Assembly (NCBI GenBank): GCA_902767465.1
Contig: CACXHM010000177.1
Span: 1-5,188, forward strand
Reading direction: 5' to 3'
Origin: an uncultured Bacteroidia bacterium
GTDB taxonomy: Bacteria > Bacteroidota > Bacteroidia > Bacteroidales > UBA932
DNA: 5,188 bases
Of this stretch, positions 1 through 5,188 are shown piece by piece. Each line of letters opens with the position of its first letter. The first letter of the stretch is position 1. The position numbers and the translations under genes were made by a program. A model generated the notes under the pieces. It was not told the DNA's origin. It ran no database searches and was given only the letters and a program-made list of their open reading frames with translations.

Positions 1-565
1 GAAGCCCGAGCACCGCACCCTCAATATCCTCAGAATCGGCACTTCCGGTGCCCTCCACGCGGATATTCCGCTGGGAAGCTATGTGCTTTCGCACATCAGC
101 GTCGGCTTTGACGGAGTGATGAACTGGTACGAAGGAAGGGACCGCATAGCGCTTCCGGACTTTGAAGAAGCCTTTAAAAAGGCCGTTCATTGGAACAGGC
201 ATCTGCCGGATCCGTATTTTGTGCGCGGTTCGCAGAAACTCATAAAACTCTTCGAAGACTGCACTGTCAAGGGGATGACCATTTCGGCATCGGGCTTCTA
301 TGGCCCTCAGGGCCGTGTGGTGCGCCAGGGACTCGCTATGCCGAACATGCTCGAAGACTTTGAGAAATTCGAGTATAATGGCTATAAGATCACTAATTTC
401 GAAATGGAGGGATCTGCCCTCGCGGGAATGGCAAGGCAGCTTGGTCACGAAGCCATCACTGTCTGCTGCGCCATAGCGCACCGCTATCTCAAGGACGCCA
501 ATACCGACTACAAGGCCCGCGTGAACGAGCTTGTGAAACTGGTGCTCGACAAGATTACGGCTTAA
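1..565 (+). CDS. Uridine phosphorylase-like nucleoside phosphorylase (5'-truncated by window edge)
   Basis: The reading frame is open from base 2, giving 187 C-terminal residues; the true start lies outside the window. The in-frame GTG at 83 falls inside a conserved strand and is not the start. Family: NP-I (PNP/UDP) phosphorylases, which cleave nucleosides with phosphate to free base plus ribose-1-phosphate in cytosolic salvage. Visible motifs are RIGTSG at fragment residues 11-16 (matches E. coli Udp RIGTTG, with the phosphate-contacting Arg and Thr), FYGPQGR at 99-105 (Gln and Arg match the uracil-contacting Q166 and R168 of Udp), and NFEMEGSAL at 132-140 (Met and Glu of the ribose site). 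The Gln/Arg pair favours uridine over purine nucleosides. If the family's length of roughly 250-290 aa holds, about 60-100 N-terminal residues, including the phosphate loop, are missing. The stop overlaps that of the convergent hydrolase gene. Family is sure; exact substrate is likely but unproven. Confidence 0.88.
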   Translation, partial: KPEHRTLNILRIGTSGALHADIPLGSYVLSHISVGFDGVMNWYEGRDRIALPDFEEAFKKAVHWNRHLPDPYFVRGSQKLIKLFEDCTVKGMTISASGFYGPQGRVVRQGLAMPNMLEDFEKFEYNGYKITNFEMEGSALAGMARQLGHEAITVCCAIAHRYLKDANTDYKARVNELVKLVLDKITA

Positions 566-1491
566 TTGCCCTTGTAAAGCTCCCTTGTGGAGTTGACTTT
601 CCAGATTTTGATGGAAGGGTCGCTGACGGTGGCGTCAACGATCCTTCTTTCGCCTTTGATGACGTTCTGCTCGAGGAATCGGAGCTGCTCCGGGAAGTTG
701 CGCATGAAGGAACTTGCAATTTCATGCTGGTTCCCTTCATAGCGGTAGATGTTGTAATTGTAAGAATTCTTTGCAAAGATGGCAGCCAGGGCCCTGGAGC
801 CTTCGAAACGGTTCTTGAAGAAGGTTATCTTGTTGTAATTGACTATCTTGTCTTCCGTGCCGTGGAAAAAAAGCACGGGACATGGCTGTTTTGCAAAACG
901 GATCTTCCCTTCGCGGGAAAGGATAGCCCCGGCAAAGGCCATCACGCCCGCAAAGCGGAAATCTTCCGGAAGCCTGGATGCGAGGCCGCTGCGGTTGCTC
1001 AGATGCCACTCCGCCTGCAGGGCAATAATGGCGCCGGCCGACGAGCCGCTCAAAACCAGCTTCGAGGGATCCACCCCAAGGGCCTCGGCATTGTCGATAA
1101 TGAAGTTTGTGGCGCTGAAAAGATCCTCCACACCCATTTCAATGGCATTGTAGATTGCTTCGATGCTGCCCACTCCCGGTTTGCCTGCTCCTTTCATCCC
1201 AAGCCGGTAGTCTATCGTTATGATGCGGTAGCCCTCTTCGGTATAGCGCTTGAACCAGGGGAGGTAGGCCCGTGCATTACGGTCTCCTTCGACGAAACCG
1301 CCTCCGAAAATGAAGATGATGCTGGGCTTGTCAGTGGTCTTGTCAGGCTCATAAACGGTCATGAAGAGGTCGCAGGTGTCGCGTTTGGCAAAAAGGTATT
1401 CGCCGGCAGGTTGCAGGTCGAAAACAACGGCATGTGCGTCCGGGCATAGCAGCGCGAAGAAAAAGGCTGCAATACAGAGAAATCTTTTCAT
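562..1491 (-). CDS. Secreted alpha/beta hydrolase (esterase/lipase, BD-FAE-like)
   Basis: 309 aa. The start at 1491 is chosen because it opens with a clear signal peptide: K2 R3, a hydrophobic run at residues 4-16, and an AHA cleavage site ending at residue 21. A longer in-frame reading starting at 1668 adds 59 low-quality residues that overlap the upstream gene, so it is rejected. After cleavage it should be periplasmic or exported. The alpha/beta-hydrolase order is visible: oxyanion-type loop FGGGF at 62-66, nucleophile elbow G149-S-S151-A-G153, acid D214 in HGTEDKIV, and histidine H256 in GNQHE. The predicted triad is S151-D214-H256, so hydrolysis of a carboxyl ester (acetyl, feruloyl or lipid) is plausible; the substrate cannot be read from the sequence. 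The usual HGGG histidine is Phe here. The ATG shares its A with the TGA stop of the upstream Clp-N gene, with no Shine-Dalgarno sequence, which suggests translational coupling. The fold is secure; the substrate is unknown. Confidence 0.87.
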   Translation of the reverse strand: MKRFLCIAAFFFALLCPDAHAVVFDLQPAGEYLFAKRDTCDLFMTVYEPDKTTDKPSIIFIFGGGFVEGDRNARAYLPWFKRYTEEGYRIITIDYRLGMKGAGKPGVGSIEAIYNAIEMGVEDLFSATNFIIDNAEALGVDPSKLVLSGSSAGAIIALQAEWHLSNRSGLASRLPEDFRFAGVMAFAGAILSREGKIRFAKQPCPVLFFHGTEDKIVNYNKITFFKNRFEGSRALAAIFAKNSYNYNIYRYEGNQHEIASSFMRNFPEQLRFLEQNVIKGERRIVDATVSDPSIKIWKVNSTRELYKGN

Positions 1492-2006
1492 CAGCTGGGT
1501 ATCGTGTTGTTGATTTTTATGGTGGCGAAAAGCCGGGACATCTGTTCGGCACTTACTTCGGGTGCGTTGGTGGCGGGGGAGGTTTTCTTTTTCGGAGCCT
1601 TTTCCAGCATGCCGGGCAGTTTCGTCCGCCTGAGATACATCCCGCTGTAGCAGCTTTCCTGTTTGCATATAGCCCTCAGCAGGTGAATGGAGCCGGCTTC
1701 TTCGGCCCCTTCCCTCATGGCTTCTGCTATCGCCATGTTCACTGCGTTTTCCGCACTTCGGTGCAGGCGTACTTCTTCGGCCATGGAATAGGGGACTGCT
1801 TCTTTCCTGAAAAGAAATGACTCCACATAACTCTTGCAGGCAGCGGGCTCTATCCCTGCCTCGAGCAATTTGCGCACTGCTTCATTGTCCCGGTGGCGCA
1901 ACAGCCCGAGGAAGAGGTGGTCCGCATGGATGCTGAAGTCGCCGGTGCGCATTGCCTCCTCTCTGGCAAATCCAATGATGGCGTCGAATTCTTCGGAAAT
2001 CTTCAT
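1491..2006 (-). CDS. Stand-alone Clp N-terminal (ClpC-type) domain protein, no AAA+ module
   Basis: 171 aa, no signal peptide, so probably cytosolic. Residues about 3-65 match the first Clp-N repeat of ClpC (FAREEAMRTGDF, then IHADHLFLGLL at 26-36 in place of the typical IGTEHLLLGL). Residues about 78-120 form a weaker second repeat (SAENAVNMAIAEAMREG, then AGSIHLLRAI). The rest is a Lys/Pro/Ala-rich linker (KAPKKKTSP at 136-144) and a short tail; there is no Walker A, Walker B or ClpP-binding loop. In ClpC this domain receives substrates and adaptors. Domain-only relatives such as plant ClpT assist Clp cores, so an adaptor, decoy or assembly role is possible but inferred. Compared with B. 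subtilis ClpC, the phosphoarginine-site glutamates E32 and E106 correspond to D29 and I107. First gene of a leftward unit with the hydrolase, divergent from gyrA. The start at 2006 begins the domain properly and lies about 16 nt after a predicted transcription start; no Shine-Dalgarno is visible. Confidence 0.85.
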   Translation of the reverse strand: MKISEEFDAIIGFAREEAMRTGDFSIHADHLFLGLLRHRDNEAVRKLLEAGIEPAACKSYVESFLFRKEAVPYSMAEEVRLHRSAENAVNMAIAEAMREGAEEAGSIHLLRAICKQESCYSGMYLRRTKLPGMLEKAPKKKTSPATNAPEVSAEQMSRLFATIKINNTIPS

Positions 2007-2022
2007 TCTGGTGGTGTATATT

Positions 2023-2036
2023 TACTTGCAAAAGTA
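2023..2036. repeat. Small dyad (TACTT/AAGTA) over the leftward -7 box
   Basis: TACTT at 2023-2027 and AAGTA at 2032-2036 are inverted copies separated by GCAA. The dyad covers the leftward TAnnTTTG box and the region just downstream of it. It could be a small operator, but arms this short arise easily in AT-rich DNA, so only the symmetry is claimed. Confidence 0.3.
2029..2036 (-). promoter_or_regulatory. Predicted -7 box for the Clp-N/hydrolase unit
   Basis: Reading leftward, 2036 to 2029 is TACTTTTG, a full match to the Bacteroidetes TAnnTTTG -7 element. It would start transcription near 2022, about 16 nt before the ATG at 2006. No TTTG is found at the expected -33 position, around 2056-2061. 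The match and its placement before a gene start are direct observations; promoter function is inferred. Confidence 0.6.
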
Positions 2037-2047
2037 GTAATTAAATC

Positions 2048-2094
2048 GGATTTTTTTGTTAAATTTGCGCGTTTAAGAATAAAGGATTTTTTTG
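2048..2094 (+). repeat. Direct repeat GGATTTTTTTG, two copies 36 bp apart
   Basis: Identical 11-mers (GGA, seven T, G) lie at 2048-2058 and 2084-2094, each followed by two variable bases and AAA. The copies flank the predicted gyrA -7 box, and the second ends 11 bp before the gyrA ATG. They may be regulator sites, curved T-tracts or spare TTTG promoter elements. The T-run makes part of the identity low-complexity, so function is uncertain. Confidence 0.5.
2060..2067 (+). promoter_or_regulatory. Predicted -7 box for gyrA
   Basis: TAAATTTG is a full match to the Bacteroidetes TAnnTTTG element, followed by GCG. Transcription would start near 2074, leaving a leader of about 32 nt before the ATG at 2106. 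No TTTG sits 19-21 bp upstream. An alternative pairing is TTTG at 2064-2067 as -33, a 19-bp spacer, and TTTTTTTG at 2087-2094 as an imperfect -7, which would leave almost no leader. The first reading is preferred. Confidence 0.6.
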
Positions 2095-2105
2095 CGAAAG
2101 ATAAC

Positions 2106-4652
2106 ATGGATAACGAGGAAAAGATCAATGAAGTAAATCATGGTTATATAGAGCCGGTTGAGATAGATCACGAGATGCGCAGCGCCTACATCGACTATTC
2201 GATGTCGGTCATCGTATCCAGGGCGCTTCCTGATGTTCGCGACGGCCTCAAACCGGTGCAGCGCAGAGTGCTGTTCGGAATGGATGGCCTTGGCCTTTCC
2301 TATGGAGGGCAGACCAAGAAATCCGCGCGTATTGTGGGTGAGGTGCTCGGTAAATTCCATCCCCATGGCGACAGTTCGGTTTACGATGCCATGGCGCGTC
2401 TTGCTCAGGGTTGGAACCAACGCTACCCTCTGGTTTACGGTCAGGGTAATTTCGGAAGCATGGACGGCGACCCTGTTGCCGCTATGCGTTACACGGAGGC
2501 AAAACTGGAAAAGATGTCCGAGGATGTGATCTCCGACATCGACAAGAACACTGTGGATATGACGCTTAATTTTGATGACTCCATCGAAGAGCCCACGGTG
2601 CTTCCTACCAAACTCCCTCTGCTCCTGTTGAACGGATCGTCCGGCATTGCCGTGGGTATGGCCACCAATATGGCTCCTCACAACCTTGGCGAGTGCTGCG
2701 ATGCCATCTGCGCATATATCGACAACCCGGATATCGATGTCGAAGGCCTGATGGAATATATCAAGGGCCCCGACTTCCCTACGGGTGGCATCATCATGGG
2801 GCGTCAGGGCATCATTGACGCCTACACCACCGGCCGCGGCCGCGTAGTTATCCGTGCCAAAACCGACATTGAGGTCAATGACCGCGGACAGGAGACGATC
2901 GTGGTGAGCGAGATTCCCTATATGGTCAACAAGAAAGAGATGCTCGAGCGCATAGCGTCCATGGTCGAGGACAAGAAGATCGAGGGTATCTCTTATATGA
3001 ACGACGAGACTTCCCGCGAGGGCGTCCGCGTTATCTTCCGTGTAAAGCAGGGTGCAAATACCAATGTCGTATTGAACACCCTTTTCAAATATACGCCGCT
3101 CCAGTCGAGTTTCGCCATCAACAACGTGGCTCTCGTAAAGGGCCGCCCCCGCACCCTCACCCTGAAGGAAATAATTGCGAATTTCGTCGACTTCCGTCAC
3201 GAGGTGGTTGTGCGTCGCACAAAATTCGAACTCGACAAGGCCCTCAAGCGTGCCCATATCCTTGAAGGTCTGCTCAAGGCCATTGATATCATCGACGAGA
3301 TCATCTCGCACATCCGTGCCTCCAAGAGCGTGGACGAAGCGCGTGACGGGCTTGTTTCCAAGTTCGGGTTCACCGAAGCCCAGGCTCAGGCCATAGTTGA
3401 AATGCGGCTTCGTCAGCTCACGGGACTGGAGCGTGAAAAACTTCAGGCCGAGTACGACGAACTCGAGAAATTCATTGCCCGCTGCAACGATATCCTCGCC
3501 AGCGAGACCCTGCAGCTTCAGATCGTAAAAGATGAGTGTGCAGAGATGAAAGCCAAGTACGGTGATGCACGCCGCAGTGAAATCACAATGAGTGCCGACG
3601 AGTTCAATCCCGAGGATTTCTATGCCGATGAAGACGTGGTGATAACCATTTCACATCTCGGCTATATCAAGCGTACGGCCCTCACCGAGTTCCGCACCCA
3701 GGCGCGCGGCGGTGTCGGCAAGAAGGGCGGAAGCACCCGCGATGAAGACTTTATTGAGCACATCTACGTGGCCAATATGCATTCCACCATGCTCTTCTTC
3801 ACCGAAAAGGGCATGTGCTACAGGCTCAAGGTATATGAACTTCCGGAAGGTGTACGTTCGAGTAAGGGGCGTGCAGTGCAGAACCTGCTCGCAATCGATG
3901 CCGACGACAGCATCAGAACCTATCTTAACGCTGCCCGCATCGAGGATCCTGAATACGTGCAGAACCACTTCGTTACTCTCGTAACCAAGAAGGGAGTCAT
4001 CAAAAAGACCACGCTTGAGGACTATTCCAACAAGCGCAGCCGCAACAAGGGTATCATTGCTCTGACTATCCGCGAAGGGGATGCCCTGCTGGATGCAGTG
4101 CTTACCAATGGCAACGAGCAGATTATGATTGCGGCAAAGAACGGCCGGTGCGTCCGTTTCGAAGAGAATACCCTCCGTGCCCTCGGACGCAGCGCTTCGG
4201 GTGTGCGTGGCATCAGTATAGACGAAGACGACGAGGTGGTGGGAGTAATCACCTATGATCCTCATGCCGAGGATGCGGGAGCCCATTCCGTGCTGGTTGT
4301 CAGTGAAAACGGATTCGGCAAGCGTTCCGATCCGGAAGAGTACAGGCTTACCGCCCGCGGAAGCAAGGGCGTGAAGACGCTCAACATAACAGAAAAGACC
4401 GGCAGCGTCGTGGCCATAAAGAATGTCACGGACAATGATGACCTTATGATAATCACGCGTTCCGGGCTTACCATCAGGATGGCGTTGGACAACCTCCGTG
4501 TAATGGGGCGTGCCACCCAGGGCGTCAAACTTATCAGCCTGCGTGAAGGCGATGCCATTTCTTCCGTTTCCGTAGTGGTCGGAGGGGAAAACGAGGAGGA
4601 GACTTTGGACAATGGCACGGAAAGTGCAGAAACCGTTAATGAAACAGAATAG
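2106..4652 (+). CDS. gyrA: DNA gyrase subunit A
   Basis: 848 aa, complete; E. coli GyrA is 875. With GyrB (not in the window) it forms the A2B2 enzyme that introduces negative supercoils using ATP. The frame stays open upstream of 2106, but the ATG at 2106 begins just before the conserved start of the family (IDHEMRSAYIDYSMSVIVSRALP), and the upstream part is antisense to the Clp-N gene. The winged-helix region carries HPHGDSSVYD at 85-94 and AAMRYTEAKL, with R128 and catalytic Y129 (Y122 in E. coli). Tower and coiled-coil follow to about residue 490. The C-terminal beta-pinwheel spans about 508-825, with the GyrA box QARGGVG at 532-538 and weaker box-like turns near 695, 751 and 802. The box, plus a full pinwheel, separates it from ParC. 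The tail (827-848) is strongly acidic. S90 and D94, equivalent to E. coli S83 and D87, are wild type. No Shine-Dalgarno is evident; a TAnnTTTG box lies upstream. The next gene follows after 18 bp. Confidence 0.98.
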   Translation: MDNEEKINEVNHGYIEPVEIDHEMRSAYIDYSMSVIVSRALPDVRDGLKPVQRRVLFGMDGLGLSYGGQTKKSARIVGEVLGKFHPHGDSSVYDAMARLAQGWNQRYPLVYGQGNFGSMDGDPVAAMRYTEAKLEKMSEDVISDIDKNTVDMTLNFDDSIEEPTVLPTKLPLLLLNGSSGIAVGMATNMAPHNLGECCDAICAYIDNPDIDVEGLMEYIKGPDFPTGGIIMGRQGIIDAYTTGRGRVVIRAKTDIEVNDRGQETIVVSEIPYMVNKKEMLERIASMVEDKKIEGISYMNDETSREGVRVIFRVKQGANTNVVLNTLFKYTPLQSSFAINNVALVKGRPRTLTLKEIIANFVDFRHEVVVRRTKFELDKALKRAHILEGLLKAIDIIDEIISHIRASKSVDEARDGLVSKFGFTEAQAQAIVEMRLRQLTGLEREKLQAEYDELEKFIARCNDILASETLQLQIVKDECAEMKAKYGDARRSEITMSADEFNPEDFYADEDVVITISHLGYIKRTALTEFRTQARGGVGKKGGSTRDEDFIEHIYVANMHSTMLFFTEKGMCYRLKVYELPEGVRSSKGRAVQNLLAIDADDSIRTYLNAARIEDPEYVQNHFVTLVTKKGVIKKTTLEDYSNKRSRNKGIIALTIREGDALLDAVLTNGNEQIMIAAKNGRCVRFEENTLRALGRSASGVRGISIDEDDEVVGVITYDPHAEDAGAHSVLVVSENGFGKRSDPEEYRLTARGSKGVKTLNITEKTGSVVAIKNVTDNDDLMIITRSGLTIRMALDNLRVMGRATQGVKLISLREGDAISSVSVVVGGENEEETLDNGTESAETVNETE

Positions 4653-4670
4653 TAACCAAGTAAAACTGAT

Positions 4671-5188
4671 ATGAAAAAGATCGTTTTTGCTCTTGCAATC
4701 CTGGCGTCGCTGCAAGTAGCCAGCGCCCAGCAGTTGAAGGATGCAGAGGCTGCCGCCAAGAAGGTGGCTGCCGCCAAGGCTGCAACTCTCAATGAAAAGA
4801 AAGCCTCCAATGCCGCCACATGGCTGAAGCTCGGACAGGCCTACAATGAAGCATACAATGCAGTACAGGGCAACGGCTATATCGGGGCATCCGAAGCTGA
4901 GCTCGGACTCCTTATGACAGGTGTCAAGACTGTGGCCCCTGCAAGTACGGTCCAGGTTCAGGGCCAGCCCATGAACGTGGTGCATTATGAAACTGCCGAC
5001 TATTATTTCAACAATGGACAGCTTGCAATCATCGTCACAACCAAGCCTGCCGTTGAAGATCCTCTTGGAAATGCCCTGGCCGCACTCACAAAAGCCGGAC
5101 AGCTGGACAATGGGAAAAAGGCGAAGGACATTTCTGCAGCTCTCGGCCAGATTCACGACAAATATTCGACCGAGGCCGTTAATGCCTA
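4671..5188 (+). CDS. Secreted TPR-type protein downstream of gyrA (3'-truncated by window edge)
   Basis: 172 codons are visible and the frame is still open at the right edge. The ATG at 4671 opens a signal peptide: MKK, a hydrophobic stretch at residues 4-16, and ASA at 17-19 before Gln, so signal peptidase I cleavage is expected; there is no lipobox cysteine. The mature part begins with an Ala/Lys/Glu-rich helix (residues 23-40), then W51-x-x-L-G-x-x-Y58, which fits the first helix of a tetratricopeptide repeat. Later segments (DYYFNNGQLA at 110-119, DPLGNALAALTKAGQL at 130-145) look like further helices with diverged TPR spacing. TPR proteins act as binding scaffolds; the partner is unknown, and location is periplasmic or envelope. 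It starts 18 bp after the gyrA stop without a visible Shine-Dalgarno or terminator in between, so cotranscription with gyrA is likely. I recall TPR proteins after gyrA in Bacteroides. The specific TPR assignment is moderate because the domain is only partly visible. Confidence 0.8.
   Translation, partial: MKKIVFALAILASLQVASAQQLKDAEAAAKKVAAAKAATLNEKKASNAATWLKLGQAYNEAYNAVQGNGYIGASEAELGLLMTGVKTVAPASTVQVQGQPMNVVHYETADYYFNNGQLAIIVTTKPAVEDPLGNALAALTKAGQLDNGKKAKDISAALGQIHDKYSTEAVNA

Noticed and set aside
83..565. GTG at 83 as the start of the phosphorylase
   Set aside because: The frame continues upstream to the window edge and encodes the conserved RIGTSG motif before 83, so the gene is truncated rather than starting here.
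559..570. GGC-TTAATT-GCC mini-palindrome at the convergent junction
   Set aside because: Three-base arms are too short to support a terminator.
578..594. Hairpin (CTCC-CTTGT-GGAG plus two weak pairs) as a terminator for the phosphorylase
   Set aside because: The stem is short and no T-run follows; it lies in hydrolase coding sequence.
724..1449. 241-codon plus-strand open frame opposite the hydrolase
   Set aside because: No recognisable domain; the minus-strand frame has a signal peptide and a full catalytic triad, so this is a shadow.
1444..1491. Lipoprotein signal at Cys16 of the hydrolase
   Set aside because: The residues before Cys16 (ALL) do not fit a lipobox well, since Leu is unusual at -1; the AHA signal peptidase I site is better.
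1492..1668. 59-residue N-terminal extension of the hydrolase
   Set aside because: It would bury the signal peptide and overlap the Clp-N gene; its residues resemble no domain and look like out-of-frame translation.
1893..2105. 71-residue N-terminal extension of GyrA
   Set aside because: It lies antisense to the Clp-N gene and through the promoter region; the family's N-terminus begins at the ATG at 2106.
2073..3311. 412-codon minus-strand open frame opposite gyrA
   Set aside because: It is antisense to highly conserved gyrA motifs, with a composition typical of reversed coding sequence.
3651..5156. 501-codon minus-strand open frame opposite the gyrA 3' half and the TPR gene
   Set aside because: It spans two well-supported plus-strand genes and the gap between them; Cys/His/Gly-rich translation without domain features indicates a chance frame.

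Overview
This window looks like a chromosomal segment from a Bacteroidales bacterium of moderate GC content. Three things point there. GyrA carries features I associate with Bacteroidetes: a QxRGGVG form of the GyrA box and an extra segment in the C-terminal domain. A secreted TPR-type protein directly follows gyrA, as I recall from Bacteroides genomes. The gene starts lack Shine-Dalgarno sequences, while the one intergenic region carries TAnnTTTG boxes, the -7 element of the Bacteroidetes primary sigma factor. The genus cannot be fixed from this window; a gut Bacteroidales such as a Rikenellaceae-like lineage is a guess.

Layout, left to right. (1) The 3' part of a uridine-phosphorylase-like gene runs rightward and ends at 565. 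(2) A leftward two-gene unit occupies 562-2006: a small protein made only of Clp N-terminal (ClpC-type) repeats, followed by a secreted alpha/beta hydrolase (esterase/lipase fold). The stop of the first and the start of the second share one base (TGATG). The hydrolase and the phosphorylase converge tail to tail and share a TTAA, so their stop codons overlap. (3) A 99-bp AT-rich divergent intergenic region (2007-2105) carries a TAnnTTTG box for each direction and an 11-bp direct repeat. (4) gyrA (848 aa, complete) runs rightward. (5) 18 bp after gyrA begins a secreted protein with a TPR-like helix, cut by the right window edge.

How the genes relate. gyrA supplies the breakage-reunion subunit of DNA gyrase, and the TPR-type gene is probably cotranscribed with it. 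The divergent unit pairs a cytosolic Clp-N-only protein, a possible decoy, adaptor or relic of ClpC, with an exported hydrolase; nothing in the sequence gives a shared pathway. The two divergent promoters would have overlapping RNA polymerase footprints, so expression of the clpN-like unit and gyrA may be linked. I saw no tRNA, rRNA, insertion sequence, CRISPR array or phage feature. The most unusual content is the orphan Clp-N protein and its tight coupling to an exported hydrolase next to gyrA. This is a lead, not a demonstrated system.
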